NCBI GenBank assembly: GCA_020632975.1
Contig: JACKEL010000009.1
Span: 1-64,000, forward strand
Direction: 5' to 3'
Origin: Myxococcales bacterium
Lineage (GTDB): Bacteria > Myxococcota_C > UBA6777
Length of the DNA: 64,000 bases
Shown here: piece by piece, positions 46,460-55,362 of the stretch
Position numbering within the stretch: the first letter of the stretch is position 1
How the letters are laid out: every line of letters begins with the position of its first letter
The notes under the pieces: model-generated
Databases searched by the model: none
Seen by the model: the letters and a program-made list of their open reading frames with translations, nothing else
What the model was told of the DNA's origin: nothing
Position numbers and translations under genes: made by a program

Positions 46460-46756
46460 TTAGTAACCGCGACGGTAACGGATTCGTTGGATCTTACGGG
46501 TCAATCGATGCGATTTATAACGAAGGTTGCGGCAGTGAGGCGCATTCCATCCTCGATAAGCTGAGCAATTTGCTGCGCGTCTTGCGTAGCGGTTACGTAC
46601 GACTCGTGCACGGTGTATGCGGCGTGGCGCTGTGCGATAGTGACGCGCTCTGTGGCCTTGGCGATACCCGCGGTTGTAAGCTGACGCTTGGTCAGGCATC
46701 ATAAAAAGAGCCGCAGTCAAAGAAAACATTCCTACAAACAAAATAGATTTTTTCAT
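46460..46756 (-). CDS. Small secreted Arg/Tyr-rich protein
   Basis: A 98-residue protein. The start at 46756 has AAGGAG upstream and gives a classic signal peptide (MKKSILFVGMFSLTAALFMM, cleavage near ASA/YN). The mature part of about 70 residues is extremely basic, rich in Arg, Tyr and His, with two Cys (ANCSAYRGWNAPHCRNLRYK). It could bind nucleic acid, lipopolysaccharide or another anionic polymer. No known family is recognised. An independent terminator (46329-46366) and a long upstream region suggest a single-gene transcript. Confidence 0.75.
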   Translation of the reverse strand: MKKSILFVGMFSLTAALFMMPDQASAYNRGYRQGHRARHYRTAPRRIHRARVVRNRYARRAANCSAYRGWNAPHCRNLRYKSHRLTRKIQRIRYRRGY

Positions 46757-47225
46757 GGTATTTCTCCTTATTTCTTTTTTAACGCGGAAAGGATGACGCG
46801 TAAATGACCTTGCATCCGCTGTCTTGTGTTTTCCTCTCCGTTCACTTGCATAGATGTGCGATCCCCAAATCCTGTTTACACAAAAAATCATCTTTCTTTC
46901 ATCGAAAACATTTTCACATTTTATTACAAATAGTTATACGATTAATTTATTTTAAACTTTCTTATTTTCGCCTCATTTTGCACAAGAGGATCACAAGATA
47001 TCGTGTAAAAAAGCACAAAAAAAATGTGTTGATCATCACACCTTTTTCCCTACAACCCCCACGCCCTTCCTAGATCGCCTCCAAACGTGATGATCATCAC
47101 AATTTACAAAACTCCACCCAAGAGGGATGTGACAAAAAGCGCATCCTCCGCTATGTATACAGGGCCCAAAACTCGCCTTTGTATCCGAGCCACAAGGCTT
47201 TGCATGAAAAAGAAAGGACTTTACA
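46757..47225. promoter_or_regulatory. AT-rich intergenic region with two related palindromes
   Basis: 469 bp without a gene. GTGATGATCATCAC (47087-47100) is a perfect 14-bp palindrome, and TGTGTTGATCATCACA (47025-47040) is a near-perfect relative, 60 bp apart. The region 46890-47040 is strongly AT-rich. They are candidate operators for the DUF1904-like gene at 47226 or the divergent small protein. Confidence 0.5.
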
Positions 47226-47558
47226 ATGCCGCACTTACGCGTCCGCGGGGTGGATCAAGAACTGATCCGCCAACTCAGCCACGCCATCCTTGATCAGATG
47301 GTCGAGATCGTCCAAGCCCCCCGTGACTGGTTCACCATAGAAGCCATCCACAGTACCTATTTCTTTGATGGCCAAGAAAAAAGCCCTGGCGCGCTCATGG
47401 AACTGTTGTGGTTTGATCGTGGACAAGACGTCAAAGATCGCCTAGCAACCGCCATTACAGAGATCTTCAAGCCGCACATCCCCGAAGGACAAGATATCAC
47501 GCTGATCTTTCGCGATCTGCGCAAGAACGATTACTTCGAAAATGGTGAACACTATTAG
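47226..47558 (+). CDS. DUF1904-like small protein (tautomerase-like fold)
   Basis: A 110-residue cytoplasmic protein beginning MPHLRVRGVDQELIRQLS, continuing DWFTIEAIHSTYFFDG and LMELLWFDRGQDVKDRLATAIT. The Pro after the initiator Met and the beta-alpha-beta pattern fit the DUF1904 family, related to 4-oxalocrotonate tautomerases in which Pro1 is the catalytic base. AGAAAGGA stands upstream of the ATG. It stands alone downstream of the palindromes at 47025-47100. Function unknown; family assignment by recalled sequence pattern only. Confidence 0.7.
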   Translation: MPHLRVRGVDQELIRQLSHAILDQMVEIVQAPRDWFTIEAIHSTYFFDGQEKSPGALMELLWFDRGQDVKDRLATAITEIFKPHIPEGQDITLIFRDLRKNDYFENGEHY

Positions 47559-47614
47559 AGCCTATACACGGCCCTTTTGAATGGCCTATCCCCCCCAAAG
47601 ATGCCCCACTCCCC

Positions 47615-48295
47615 TCAATGAGACACCACCAAGTAAAGAAGATACCAACTGTTCAGCCCATGGTTATGCAAGTGGAACGAAAGCTTCGATCCCTTGGGGA
47701 TATCTGCCGTCGCAGCAAAGCTTGGCTCGTAATAATTGGCGCGCGCAGGGATCGCGATCGTCTTGGTCCAGATCTCCGTATCTCCCCCATACATCGTCAC
47801 AACCGCCTCTGTGTCATTGTCAGAGTAAAGTTGCACATGCCAGAGACCAAGCTTTAAAGTGTCGCCTTTTTTGATCGACGCAAGCATCGGTTGCTCTAAG
47901 GTAATAAAGTTACAAATCTCTGTATCCAGCTCCAAAGCATCTTGATCAAGATGCCAAGCAAAGTCGCCTTGGCAACGTTCAGCCCCAAGCGTCGGCCATT
48001 TTTGGCGAAACATATCTTGTTCCGGGGGGGTAGGAACCCACTTGGTATGATCAAGCAAAGGGACGTCTTTTTTGGCCCCATCGACCGTCACTTCGGGGGT
48101 TGCCTCCACTGTTTTCTCTGGCAAAGAGCCTTCCGCAGCAGGCTCTTTTGTAGTCTCTGGACGAGGCCCCTCCGTGCGTGTCTCCCCACCATCCGAGGCC
48201 ACACTCTCTTGGTTCGCAGGGGGCTGACACGCCGCGATGCTCGCCAAACCAACGACACACAACAGAACAAACCACCAAGGACTCTTGCGTTTCAT
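47615..48295 (-). CDS. Lipoprotein of unknown function
   Basis: A 226-residue protein. The start at 48295 (MKRKSPWWFVLL) gives a lipoprotein signal ending SIAAC. After the Cys is a low-complexity Glu/Thr/Pro linker (about 25-75), then a beta-rich domain of about 140 residues with two Cys (ERCQGDFAWHLDQDALELDTEIC) and a C-terminus rich in aromatic residues (LSFHLHNHGLNSWYLLYLVV). The domain looks like a jelly-roll or carbohydrate-binding type sandwich, but I do not recognise a specific family. It is 193 bp downstream of the patatin gene on the same strand. Confidence 0.75.
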   Translation of the reverse strand: MKRKSPWWFVLLCVVGLASIAACQPPANQESVASDGGETRTEGPRPETTKEPAAEGSLPEKTVEATPEVTVDGAKKDVPLLDHTKWVPTPPEQDMFRQKWPTLGAERCQGDFAWHLDQDALELDTEICNFITLEQPMLASIKKGDTLKLGLWHVQLYSDNDTEAVVTMYGGDTEIWTKTIAIPARANYYEPSFAATADIPKGSKLSFHLHNHGLNSWYLLYLVVSH

Positions 48296-48488
48296 GCTAT
48301 CCAACTCTCTTCTCAAGGGCCAACATACCTCTCGAAACCCTCGATAACATCAAGTATCTCGCATCGAGAAACAAGCCCCTCGCTCGATCGAGGCTTTGCA
48401 TATCGTAGTGTGGGTCCCTTTCTCTTGTCAAAGCAACCCTTTCGCAAAGCCCACCACACAGCTACTCCAAAAGGAAGGCCGGGCCTCT

Positions 48489-50711
48489 TTAATCGCCATG
48501 TTTTTCTGCCAACGCCAACATCTCTGGATGTTGTTCGAGATATTGTTGAGCAAACAACTCTCCAAGCTCCAAGATCTCCCCCATATGCCGAAAGGATAGA
48601 AGATCATAGCGGCTCACAGGAGGGCGCAAACAGTAGTCCGCACTGTCGATCATACGCTGTACATGCTGCAACCCAGCCAACATCGTGGCGTAACTCAGGA
48701 TCCCCATAATGGTCGGTACTTTGGCAGCCTCGACATTCCTTCGTAACTTTTGCCACAACAACCACCACGGGGAAGGAAAGTAACGCATGGGCATACGAAA
48801 CTCCGTTTCCCCCGTGACTTCAACCGCAAGCACTGTCCGACAATAACGCCGCATCACGTCCACAGGTAGGTTGTTCAACAACGCCCCATCGACCAACATC
48901 TCGCCATCTTCGACTTGGGGTAACAACAGCCCAGGAAGAGCACTACTCGCACGCAAAGCACGCCACAAAAGCCCCTGACGATGGACATGCACCGATTGAC
49001 GAGACAAGTTGCTTGAGACCGCAAAGAAGGGCAACCACAGATCCTCTATATAGACTCCTTCGCAAAGATGCTTGAGCGTCTTGTCGAGGCGACGGCTCCG
49101 AATCAACGACATCAAAGGCAAGGTGTACTCTTGAAAGGGGCGACGCTTGACCAAAGCCCACTCACTACGTTCCAAAAAGGTCTGTCTATCCGTCCCCAAG
49201 ACGCACTGCGCCCCCACGATCGCTCCCATGCTTGTGCCACCCACAAAGTCGATAGGGATACCCGCCTTTCGAAACACAGCATACGTTCCATAATGCACAA
49301 ACCCCCGAACACCGCCCCCACCCATCACAAGACCGATCGCTTCCCCCGCCAAAAATCGCGCAAGGCGATCCATGTCCTCTCGCATCCCCCAACGAACGTG
49401 GTGATGCATCTCAAGATGGCGATCTTTCAACCAAGCTGCTGTTCCATGCGGCTGCTTCGTGGTCTTGGGATGCAACAAGATCAAACGACGCTCTAAGCCG
49501 TTCTCTGGAAGTTGCCGAAACATCTGCTGTTCTGCATCTCGTAGCTTCGGTTCTGCCCCAGCCTCCGCCACCAACAACAACACATCGACCATCTGTAAAC
49601 AACGTTGGGTCCAAGGCGTGTTTTCAGAGTCCATCACGTACACAACAAAACGATGGCGCCCCGCCAAATCCGTGAGCCACGTGTTCAAACGCAAGCTGTA
49701 TGGGTCCTCAAGACCCAAAGAAGCGATCTCTTCATTTCCAAACCACGCCGCGATATGCGCCCGATCCACCAAGCAAGTATCGCCATGCCCAGACAAACTC
49801 TCCACCAAAGACCGCACAAAGTGGCGATAAGGCATACCCCGATCCAAGGGCAAGATCGCCACATTCAATGGCCGTGAAGACTGCGCTTGCTCGCGCTCTT
49901 TGATCACCGACCGAAGTCGCCGAACGGCCGCTTGCATCACACGCAAACCTTCGTGCGGATGACGCCGCAAAAACTCCTCGAAAAACTCCTGCGAAAAATG
50001 CACAAGATGCGACTCACGCAGAGCCAACGCAGAGCCCGCTCGCACCGCGTTAGAGAAAAACCCCAACTCCCCCAACAACTCTCCTCGACGGATCTCCCCC
50101 AAGCTCCTTATCTTCCCTCGATCCTCCAACATCTCGATCCGCAATCGCCCACTTACCACCAAAAACACACCATCCCCTGGATCTCCCTGTTGGAAAAGCC
50201 GCTGTCCACGCTCCAAATGCACCCACTTGGCGCGCGCTTGCACATCCCGCCAAACCTCCTCGCGTAACCCCCCAAACAGTCGCGCCAAAACCATATAAAG
50301 CTGGTTGTGCTGCACCCGCTGCAACACCGTTCGAGAAAACATCTCCACCCAAGAAGGGTAACGCTCCATCCAACGCTCTAAGTGCTCATAGTCCCATTCA
50401 AACACCACCGCTCGATGCAAAGCCCGAACCGTCGCTGTCCGCCGACCTCCCACCAACAATTGAAACTCCCCCACATACACGCGACCGCTGATCAACTCGA
50501 TACGTTCGGCTGTATCGCTCCCCCACTCTTTCCATATCTCCAACTCGCCTTGGCTCAATAGGTACAAAGAACGCTCTTTGCGCCCCTCATGAAACAAGAT
50601 CTCCCCCTCCTCCAATTCGATCTTGTCCAACTCTTCGGCGATCTGCCCCAACTCTTCGACCGACAGTCCCGCTAACCAAGGAAAATGACGCAATGACGCT
50701 GTATCTACCAT
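48489..50711 (-). CDS. Patatin-like phospholipase with two cyclic-nucleotide-binding domains (NTE-like)
   Basis: A 740-residue protein, ATG preceded by AGGGA. Residues about 10-120 and 140-260 are two CAP-type effector domains (FHEGRKERSLYLLSQGELEI; FQQGDPGDGVFLVVSGRL, GELLGELGFFSNAVRAGSAL). About 280-450 is a domain also seen in NTE-type proteins (NVAILPLDRG). The patatin domain follows: oxyanion loop GGGGVRGF at 464-471, nucleophile Ser494 in GGTSMGAI, and the catalytic Asp608 in LVDGALLNN. The Ser-Asp dyad is complete. The architecture is that of bacterial neuropathy-target-esterase/RssA-like lysophospholipases regulated by cyclic nucleotides. No TM helix is visible at the N-terminus; it is probably membrane-associated. 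Confidence 0.93.
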   Translation of the reverse strand: MVDTASLRHFPWLAGLSVEELGQIAEELDKIELEEGEILFHEGRKERSLYLLSQGELEIWKEWGSDTAERIELISGRVYVGEFQLLVGGRRTATVRALHRAVVFEWDYEHLERWMERYPSWVEMFSRTVLQRVQHNQLYMVLARLFGGLREEVWRDVQARAKWVHLERGQRLFQQGDPGDGVFLVVSGRLRIEMLEDRGKIRSLGEIRRGELLGELGFFSNAVRAGSALALRESHLVHFSQEFFEEFLRRHPHEGLRVMQAAVRRLRSVIKEREQAQSSRPLNVAILPLDRGMPYRHFVRSLVESLSGHGDTCLVDRAHIAAWFGNEEIASLGLEDPYSLRLNTWLTDLAGRHRFVVYVMDSENTPWTQRCLQMVDVLLLVAEAGAEPKLRDAEQQMFRQLPENGLERRLILLHPKTTKQPHGTAAWLKDRHLEMHHHVRWGMREDMDRLARFLAGEAIGLVMGGGGVRGFVHYGTYAVFRKAGIPIDFVGGTSMGAIVGAQCVLGTDRQTFLERSEWALVKRRPFQEYTLPLMSLIRSRRLDKTLKHLCEGVYIEDLWLPFFAVSSNLSRQSVHVHRQGLLWRALRASSALPGLLLPQVEDGEMLVDGALLNNLPVDVMRRYCRTVLAVEVTGETEFRMPMRYFPSPWWLLWQKLRRNVEAAKVPTIMGILSYATMLAGLQHVQRMIDSADYCLRPPVSRYDLLSFRHMGEILELGELFAQQYLEQHPEMLALAEKHGD

Positions 50712-50780
50712 GCTTTTCCCTATCTTCTTCTAACATGCGGCCACACTTTTGCGACGCACCACTATACCAAAAAGAAAGGA

Positions 50781-50880
50781 TTCGGGCGACCACGGAGAGT
50801 CGCCCCAGATATAGGGATATCCGGGATCGGTTCGGGCGACCATGGAGGGTCGCCCCAGATATATCGATATTCAGGATATC
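50781..50880. repeat. Two tandem dispersed palindromic repeat elements
   Basis: TTCGGGCGACCACGGAGAGTCGCCCC + GATATAGGGATATCC at 50781-50823 and TTCGGGCGACCATGGAGGGTCGCCCC + GATATATCGATATTC at about 50831-50872. They lie between the patatin gene and the kinase at 50965 and belong to the same family as 22641 and 26127. Confidence 0.8.
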
Positions 50881-50964
50881 CCGCTTGCAACGTATCGCAA
50901 ATTGCCGCAATCTCATCCAAATACGCGAATACCCCTTCACCTTAAACGAATGGAGCAAGGGAAC

Positions 50965-52983
50965 ATGACCAAGGAATCTTCGGGCTCTCCGCGCCCCTCA
51001 GAGCAGAAGCCTGATCCGTCCGAGCAAACAAAACTCTCGGTTTCTTCCCTCTTTGGTACGATCAGTGATCAGATCAACCTATCTGAAGAGTTAGAGTCCG
51101 CCAAAAGAGAACATAAAGCCCTTTTAGAAAAACAAGGCCTCCCCAAAAACGAGGCTTCCTTTAAAGAAACGCTCCCCGCCTCTCCCCCACAAAAACCCCT
51201 GCCCCAAGATATAGAGAGAACACAAAAAAACGTAGGTATCACGAAAACCCAAGCTGATCCCGTTATAACCAAGACACAAGCCGATCCCGTTATAACCAAG
51301 ACTCAAGCCGATCCCGTTATAACCAAGACTCAAGTAGATTCGGCCATCACCAAGACTCAAGTAGATTCGGCTATCACCAAGACCCAAGTAGATCCCGTTA
51401 TAACCAAGACGCAGGTATCCTCGGCCATGACGAAGCCGAGAATCAACCCAGACTTTACAAAAACATATGCGGACCCAAGCTTTTCTGCCACACAAGTGAG
51501 TTCTGACTTTGCGCAAACCATGGCAAGTCCGGACTTTTCTGCAACGCAGATCAGCCCTGACTTTGCACAAACAGTTGCGAGACCATCGACTGCGCTTTTC
51601 GCTGAAGAAGTTGAAGAGCCGAACTTTGAGGCGACACAAGCCCAGCCACTGCCCCTAGCAACGGGTAGTCCCGATCCTCTCTTGGAAGATCCTCGTAAGG
51701 CCCCCTCTTCGGGAATCCACAGTCTGCGTGTGCACTCCTCTGCGGGCAACCTAGACCAGCTGCACAAGCAGGCATTGCGTACCACGATCCTACCGCGCTT
51801 ACAAAAAGCACCGGGTGAAGAACTCCCTCAACTCGTGATCGAAAACCAGCTTCGTTACGAAAGAAAGAAGGAGCTTGGTAAGGGCGCGATGGGAGAGGTG
51901 ACGTTGGCATTTGACCGAGATATCCAGCGTATGGTGGCGGTCAAACACCTCAAACCCGACCTACACACAGCGTCTCCAGTGATACGATTTGCCGAAGAGA
52001 TCCGCATCGTCGGCCAATTGGAACACCCGAACATCGTCCCGATCCATGACGTTGGCCTCGATCCTGCGGGGCATTACTACTTTGTGATGAAGTACGTCCA
52101 AGGCGAGACGATGGAGGAGATCATCGAGAAACTAGCAGCTGGTGATGCCCAATACCACGAGCGTTTTCCGCTGGGAGTGCGCATCCAGATCTTCTTGGAT
52201 ATCTTGAAGGCCATCGATTTTGCACACAGCGAAGGCATCATCCATCGCGATCTCAAACCTGCCAACATCATGATCGGCCCACACAACGAGGTCCTTGTGA
52301 TGGACTGGGGTATCGCCAAGCGCCTATCCAAAGAAGAAGCGGAAGAAGTGGAAAAAGCAGAAGCTCCGCGTTCTCCTCGTCGCACAAAAGGAAACGATTT
52401 TTTGCAGGAGTTGATGAAAGATCTGCAAAAAGACCGCGAGCAACTGTCCGAGCAAATCCAAGCCCATACCCAAAACAACCGATTGATCGGGACCCCCATG
52501 TACATGTCCCCAGAACAAGCCATGGGATTTAACGATCGCATCGATGAACGCAGCGACCTCTTTAGCCTCAGCGTGATCCTCTACGAGTTTTTAGGGCTGC
52601 GACACTATCTTTCGAGCAAAGAAAACCTGTTTGAGCTACTTTTTTCGATCGCCAAGGAAGAGCCTCAAACCATCTTTACCTTCCGCCATGCCAGCCAACC
52701 CAATATCCCGATTGAGATCTCTCACTTCGTCTCAAAAGGGATGCGGAAAGACCCCCAAGATCGATTCCAATCCGCGTCTGAGATGCACCAAGCGCTGACC
52801 AAACTGCAAGCGGGCTATTTCCAGATCGAGTGCCCCACGACTCTCATGAAAAGATCGATTTTTTCGGTGTTGCATTTTATCGATAAATTTCCGCAACTCG
52901 CCTACTGGATGTTTGTAGGCGGTTCGGGGCTTTTGCTACTCGCAGTGGTGTTTAAATTATTGGATTTCTTCTTGCCTACATAG
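50965..52983 (+). CDS. Ser/Thr kinase with N-terminal TKTQxD repeat array and C-terminal TM helix
   Basis: A 672-residue kinase; the ATG at 50965 has AAGGG just upstream. Residues about 92-207 are thirteen 9-residue repeats, first ITKTQADPV and ITKTQVDSA, then degenerate forms (FSATQVSSD, FAQTMASPD). The kinase domain spans about 295-620: GKGAMG 305-310, VAVK with Lys327, HRDLKPAN 427-434, DWG 447-449 instead of DFG, and SPEQ. Between DWG and SPEQ the activation segment is enlarged by about 45 residues of charged, coiled-coil-like sequence (EEAEEVEKAEAPRSPRR...LMKDLQKDREQLSEQIQ). One TM helix (MFVGGSGLLLLAVVFKLLDFF) ends the protein, so everything else is cytoplasmic. All catalytic residues are kept. 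Confidence 0.9.
   Translation: MTKESSGSPRPSEQKPDPSEQTKLSVSSLFGTISDQINLSEELESAKREHKALLEKQGLPKNEASFKETLPASPPQKPLPQDIERTQKNVGITKTQADPVITKTQADPVITKTQADPVITKTQVDSAITKTQVDSAITKTQVDPVITKTQVSSAMTKPRINPDFTKTYADPSFSATQVSSDFAQTMASPDFSATQISPDFAQTVARPSTALFAEEVEEPNFEATQAQPLPLATGSPDPLLEDPRKAPSSGIHSLRVHSSAGNLDQLHKQALRTTILPRLQKAPGEELPQLVIENQLRYERKKELGKGAMGEVTLAFDRDIQRMVAVKHLKPDLHTASPVIRFAEEIRIVGQLEHPNIVPIHDVGLDPAGHYYFVMKYVQGETMEEIIEKLAAGDAQYHERFPLGVRIQIFLDILKAIDFAHSEGIIHRDLKPANIMIGPHNEVLVMDWGIAKRLSKEEAEEVEKAEAPRSPRRTKGNDFLQELMKDLQKDREQLSEQIQAHTQNNRLIGTPMYMSPEQAMGFNDRIDERSDLFSLSVILYEFLGLRHYLSSKENLFELLFSIAKEEPQTIFTFRHASQPNIPIEISHFVSKGMRKDPQDRFQSASEMHQALTKLQAGYFQIECPTTLMKRSIFSVLHFIDKFPQLAYWMFVGGSGLLLLAVVFKLLDFFLPT
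51238..51588 (+). repeat. 27-bp in-frame tandem repeat coding for TKTQxD units
   Basis: Thirteen 9-residue units run through codons 92-208 of the kinase gene. The first three are ITKTQADPV and the next three ITKTQVDxx; later units keep length but drift in sequence. DNA of units 2-4 is almost identical (CCCGTTATAACCAAGACxCAAG). Confidence 0.85.
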
Positions 52984-53352
52984 TTCAAACAGCAGTATTC
53001 TTTTTCACGATTCCTTTTTTTCTTCTCAGACGATCACTCTACAAATATTCAACTAAATATATTTGCGCATACAAAGACACAACCCTCAGAAAGAAAACCA
53101 CGCCAGATCCAACCCACACAACCCACTGAAAAATAAACAAAAACACCCAAAGCCCCCTCCCTTTCCTTACCGCTTTCCACACCCCCAACCAGGTTTTTGT
53201 ATTGTTGACCTAGATCACAGTTTGAGCATAAGATGGCCTTGGAACGACAACACAAACAAGACAGGATAAACCTGCCAAACGATCTGCACCGCGGGACTTT
53301 AGGTTGTCCCTCATCTTGTATAGAGAAAAACGCACACTAACGAGAGAAAACA
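52984..53352. promoter_or_regulatory. Intergenic region with a candidate sigma-70 promoter
   Basis: 369 bp without a gene. TTGACC at 53205-53210 and ATAAGA at 53228-53233 (17-bp spacer) are a plausible promoter for the kinase gene at 53353, leaving a leader of about 110 nt. The first half is AT-rich without clear structure. Confidence 0.35.
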
Positions 53353-55341
53353 ATGAGCTTGAAAGAAGATAGTGTGGCTGAGAAAGCGGAAACCCTCTCC
53401 GCCAAAGACACAGCAACCGCCGCAAACAACGTAGCGTCTTCCTCCCACACTTCCCCTGCGGCTTCGACGGGCGATCTCTCTTCAGAAAACGCATCCAACG
53501 AACTCATATCCCCAGAGATGTCCCCACCCACTTCCACCCCCAAAGCTGCCTCCATCAAGGACTCCATCAACCTTTCAAGCACAGACCCGCGCCAAAATAC
53601 GGAAACAGCGCTCTCCTCCCACGGCATCAGCGAACTGAAAGAACGCGAAGACGAGTCAGGTTCGCTCTCCAACGACCCTGGATTTCAGATGATCGATCGT
53701 GACTTCCGCGATTCTTCCATCTCCATCCAAAGTCTAAGCGGTATTCGTCCCCCTAGCGATGACTCGATCTTCCATCGTATCCAGCGTTTTGAAGATGCCT
53801 CTGAGGTCGACCTTCCTATCGAAGGTTACCGTCGCCCCCAATCCACGGGCATAGGCTCCGTCCTCGACAACAAATATCGCATCACGCACAAGATCGCCGA
53901 AGGTGGGATGGGTATTGTCTATGGCGCATCACACACAAAACTGGGCAAGCAAGTCGCGATCAAAGTGATCGCACCAGGCACACTCAGCAACGAAGAGTCA
54001 CGTCGCCGCTTCGTTCGTGAGGCCAAAGCCTCGACCTTGTTGTCTAGCCCCCATACTGTCCGCGTATACGACTACAACGTAAGCCAATGGGGTGAGCCCT
54101 ACCTTGTGATGGAGTTTGTTTCAGGCACCAACCTCAACCAACTCCTGAAAAGTCACACAGAACCCATGGACCCCGAACGAGCTGTCCACATCACAAAGCA
54201 GATCGCCCAATCCCTGATGGAAGCCCATGCCAATGGCTTGATCCACCGCGATCTCAAACCCTCAAACGTGATGTTGATGCATCTCAAAGGCCACGATGAC
54301 TTTGTGAAGATCTTCGACTTTGGCGTCGTGAAGTTTGCGGATGCTCCAGAAGAATCAGACCTTACACGTCAAGGTGTCGTGCTTGGGACGCCGCGTTATA
54401 TGGCTCCAGAACAGATCACCTCACCCAGTACAGTGTCTTTCCCAGCCGATATCTTTTCGTTGGGTTTGATCTTGTACTACATGCTCACAGGGGAAAAACC
54501 TTTTGGTGACGCCTCCCAAGATATGGTGCGCATCAGCCGCATCACAGGAAAAAGCGTGAACCTCCCCAAAAGCCTTGATATCCCGGGAGCCTTGCGCAAT
54601 CTCTACGTTCGCATGACCTCCTCAGATGCCAACAAACGCCCCAACGCTGAAGAAGTCTTTGTCGAACTCAAGCAAATCGAAAACGAACTCAAAGCAGGGA
54701 CTTTCAGCGGTAGCCACTCTTTCAATCACATCCACGGCAACGGCTTTTTTGGTAGCGTCTATGGGAAAGCCTCTATCTTTTTGAGCTTCCCCTTGTTGTT
54801 GGGCCTGATCTGGTGGTTTTGGTCTCCTGCCGCCCCGCCCAATACGATCACGCCGCCTCCTTCGAGAGAACGAGGAACCTCCCAAACCCAAAAGCAAGGC
54901 AGCGACACCAAAGTCCCAACGCCACCTGTCAAAGCCCCCAGTCCTGCACCACAACCCGAACGACCTCGCCCTCCCGCGCCCGTCGTTGTGCCTGACGCAG
55001 GAGCCACCCCCGAAAAAGAGCCGACCCCACCACGCAAGACAGAGCCCAGCGAGACTGTCACCGTCAAGCCTCCCAAGTCTCGACGCAGCCGAAGACGACG
55101 CAAACGCAAAGCCCGCGATCGGGAATATCGCATCGTCTCTTCTCCTTCTGGTGCCAAGGTCTACTCCCTTGGAAAATACCTTGGGAAAACGCCTCTTCTC
55201 GTGAAAAAACCAGCAGGACAAGCCGTGACGTACCTCGTCAAACGCGGCGGTTTCATCACGTATAGGCTGCTCATCCCCGCCAATGCCTCAAATCGTACAT
55301 ACAGCGTAAGACTCAGAGAAATCAGCATTGAAATCCCCTAA
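53353..55341 (+). CDS. Ser/Thr protein kinase with TM helix and extracytoplasmic PEGA domain
   Basis: A 662-residue kinase. A disordered Ser/Ala/Thr-rich N-terminus (1-160) precedes the kinase domain (about 175-445): AEGGMG 182-187, VAIK with Lys204, HRDLKPSN 298-305, DFG 322-324, MAPEQ shortly after GTPRY. One membrane helix (SIFLSFPLLLGLIWWFW, about 476-492) is followed by a Pro-rich linker, a very basic patch (RRSRRRRKRK) and a C-terminal PEGA domain (IVSSPSGAKVYSLGKYLGKTPLLVKKP). PEGA domains are thought to bind surface partners, so this kinase may sense the envelope. It is 21 bp upstream of the TPR/PEGA gene, and probably the first gene of a three-gene unit. Confidence 0.92.
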   Translation: MSLKEDSVAEKAETLSAKDTATAANNVASSSHTSPAASTGDLSSENASNELISPEMSPPTSTPKAASIKDSINLSSTDPRQNTETALSSHGISELKEREDESGSLSNDPGFQMIDRDFRDSSISIQSLSGIRPPSDDSIFHRIQRFEDASEVDLPIEGYRRPQSTGIGSVLDNKYRITHKIAEGGMGIVYGASHTKLGKQVAIKVIAPGTLSNEESRRRFVREAKASTLLSSPHTVRVYDYNVSQWGEPYLVMEFVSGTNLNQLLKSHTEPMDPERAVHITKQIAQSLMEAHANGLIHRDLKPSNVMLMHLKGHDDFVKIFDFGVVKFADAPEESDLTRQGVVLGTPRYMAPEQITSPSTVSFPADIFSLGLILYYMLTGEKPFGDASQDMVRISRITGKSVNLPKSLDIPGALRNLYVRMTSSDANKRPNAEEVFVELKQIENELKAGTFSGSHSFNHIHGNGFFGSVYGKASIFLSFPLLLGLIWWFWSPAAPPNTITPPPSRERGTSQTQKQGSDTKVPTPPVKAPSPAPQPERPRPPAPVVVPDAGATPEKEPTPPRKTEPSETVTVKPPKSRRSRRRRKRKARDREYRIVSSPSGAKVYSLGKYLGKTPLLVKKPAGQAVTYLVKRGGFITYRLLIPANASNRTYSVRLREISIEIP

Positions 55342-55362
55342 CTTTACGGGAGGACCGAGAGC

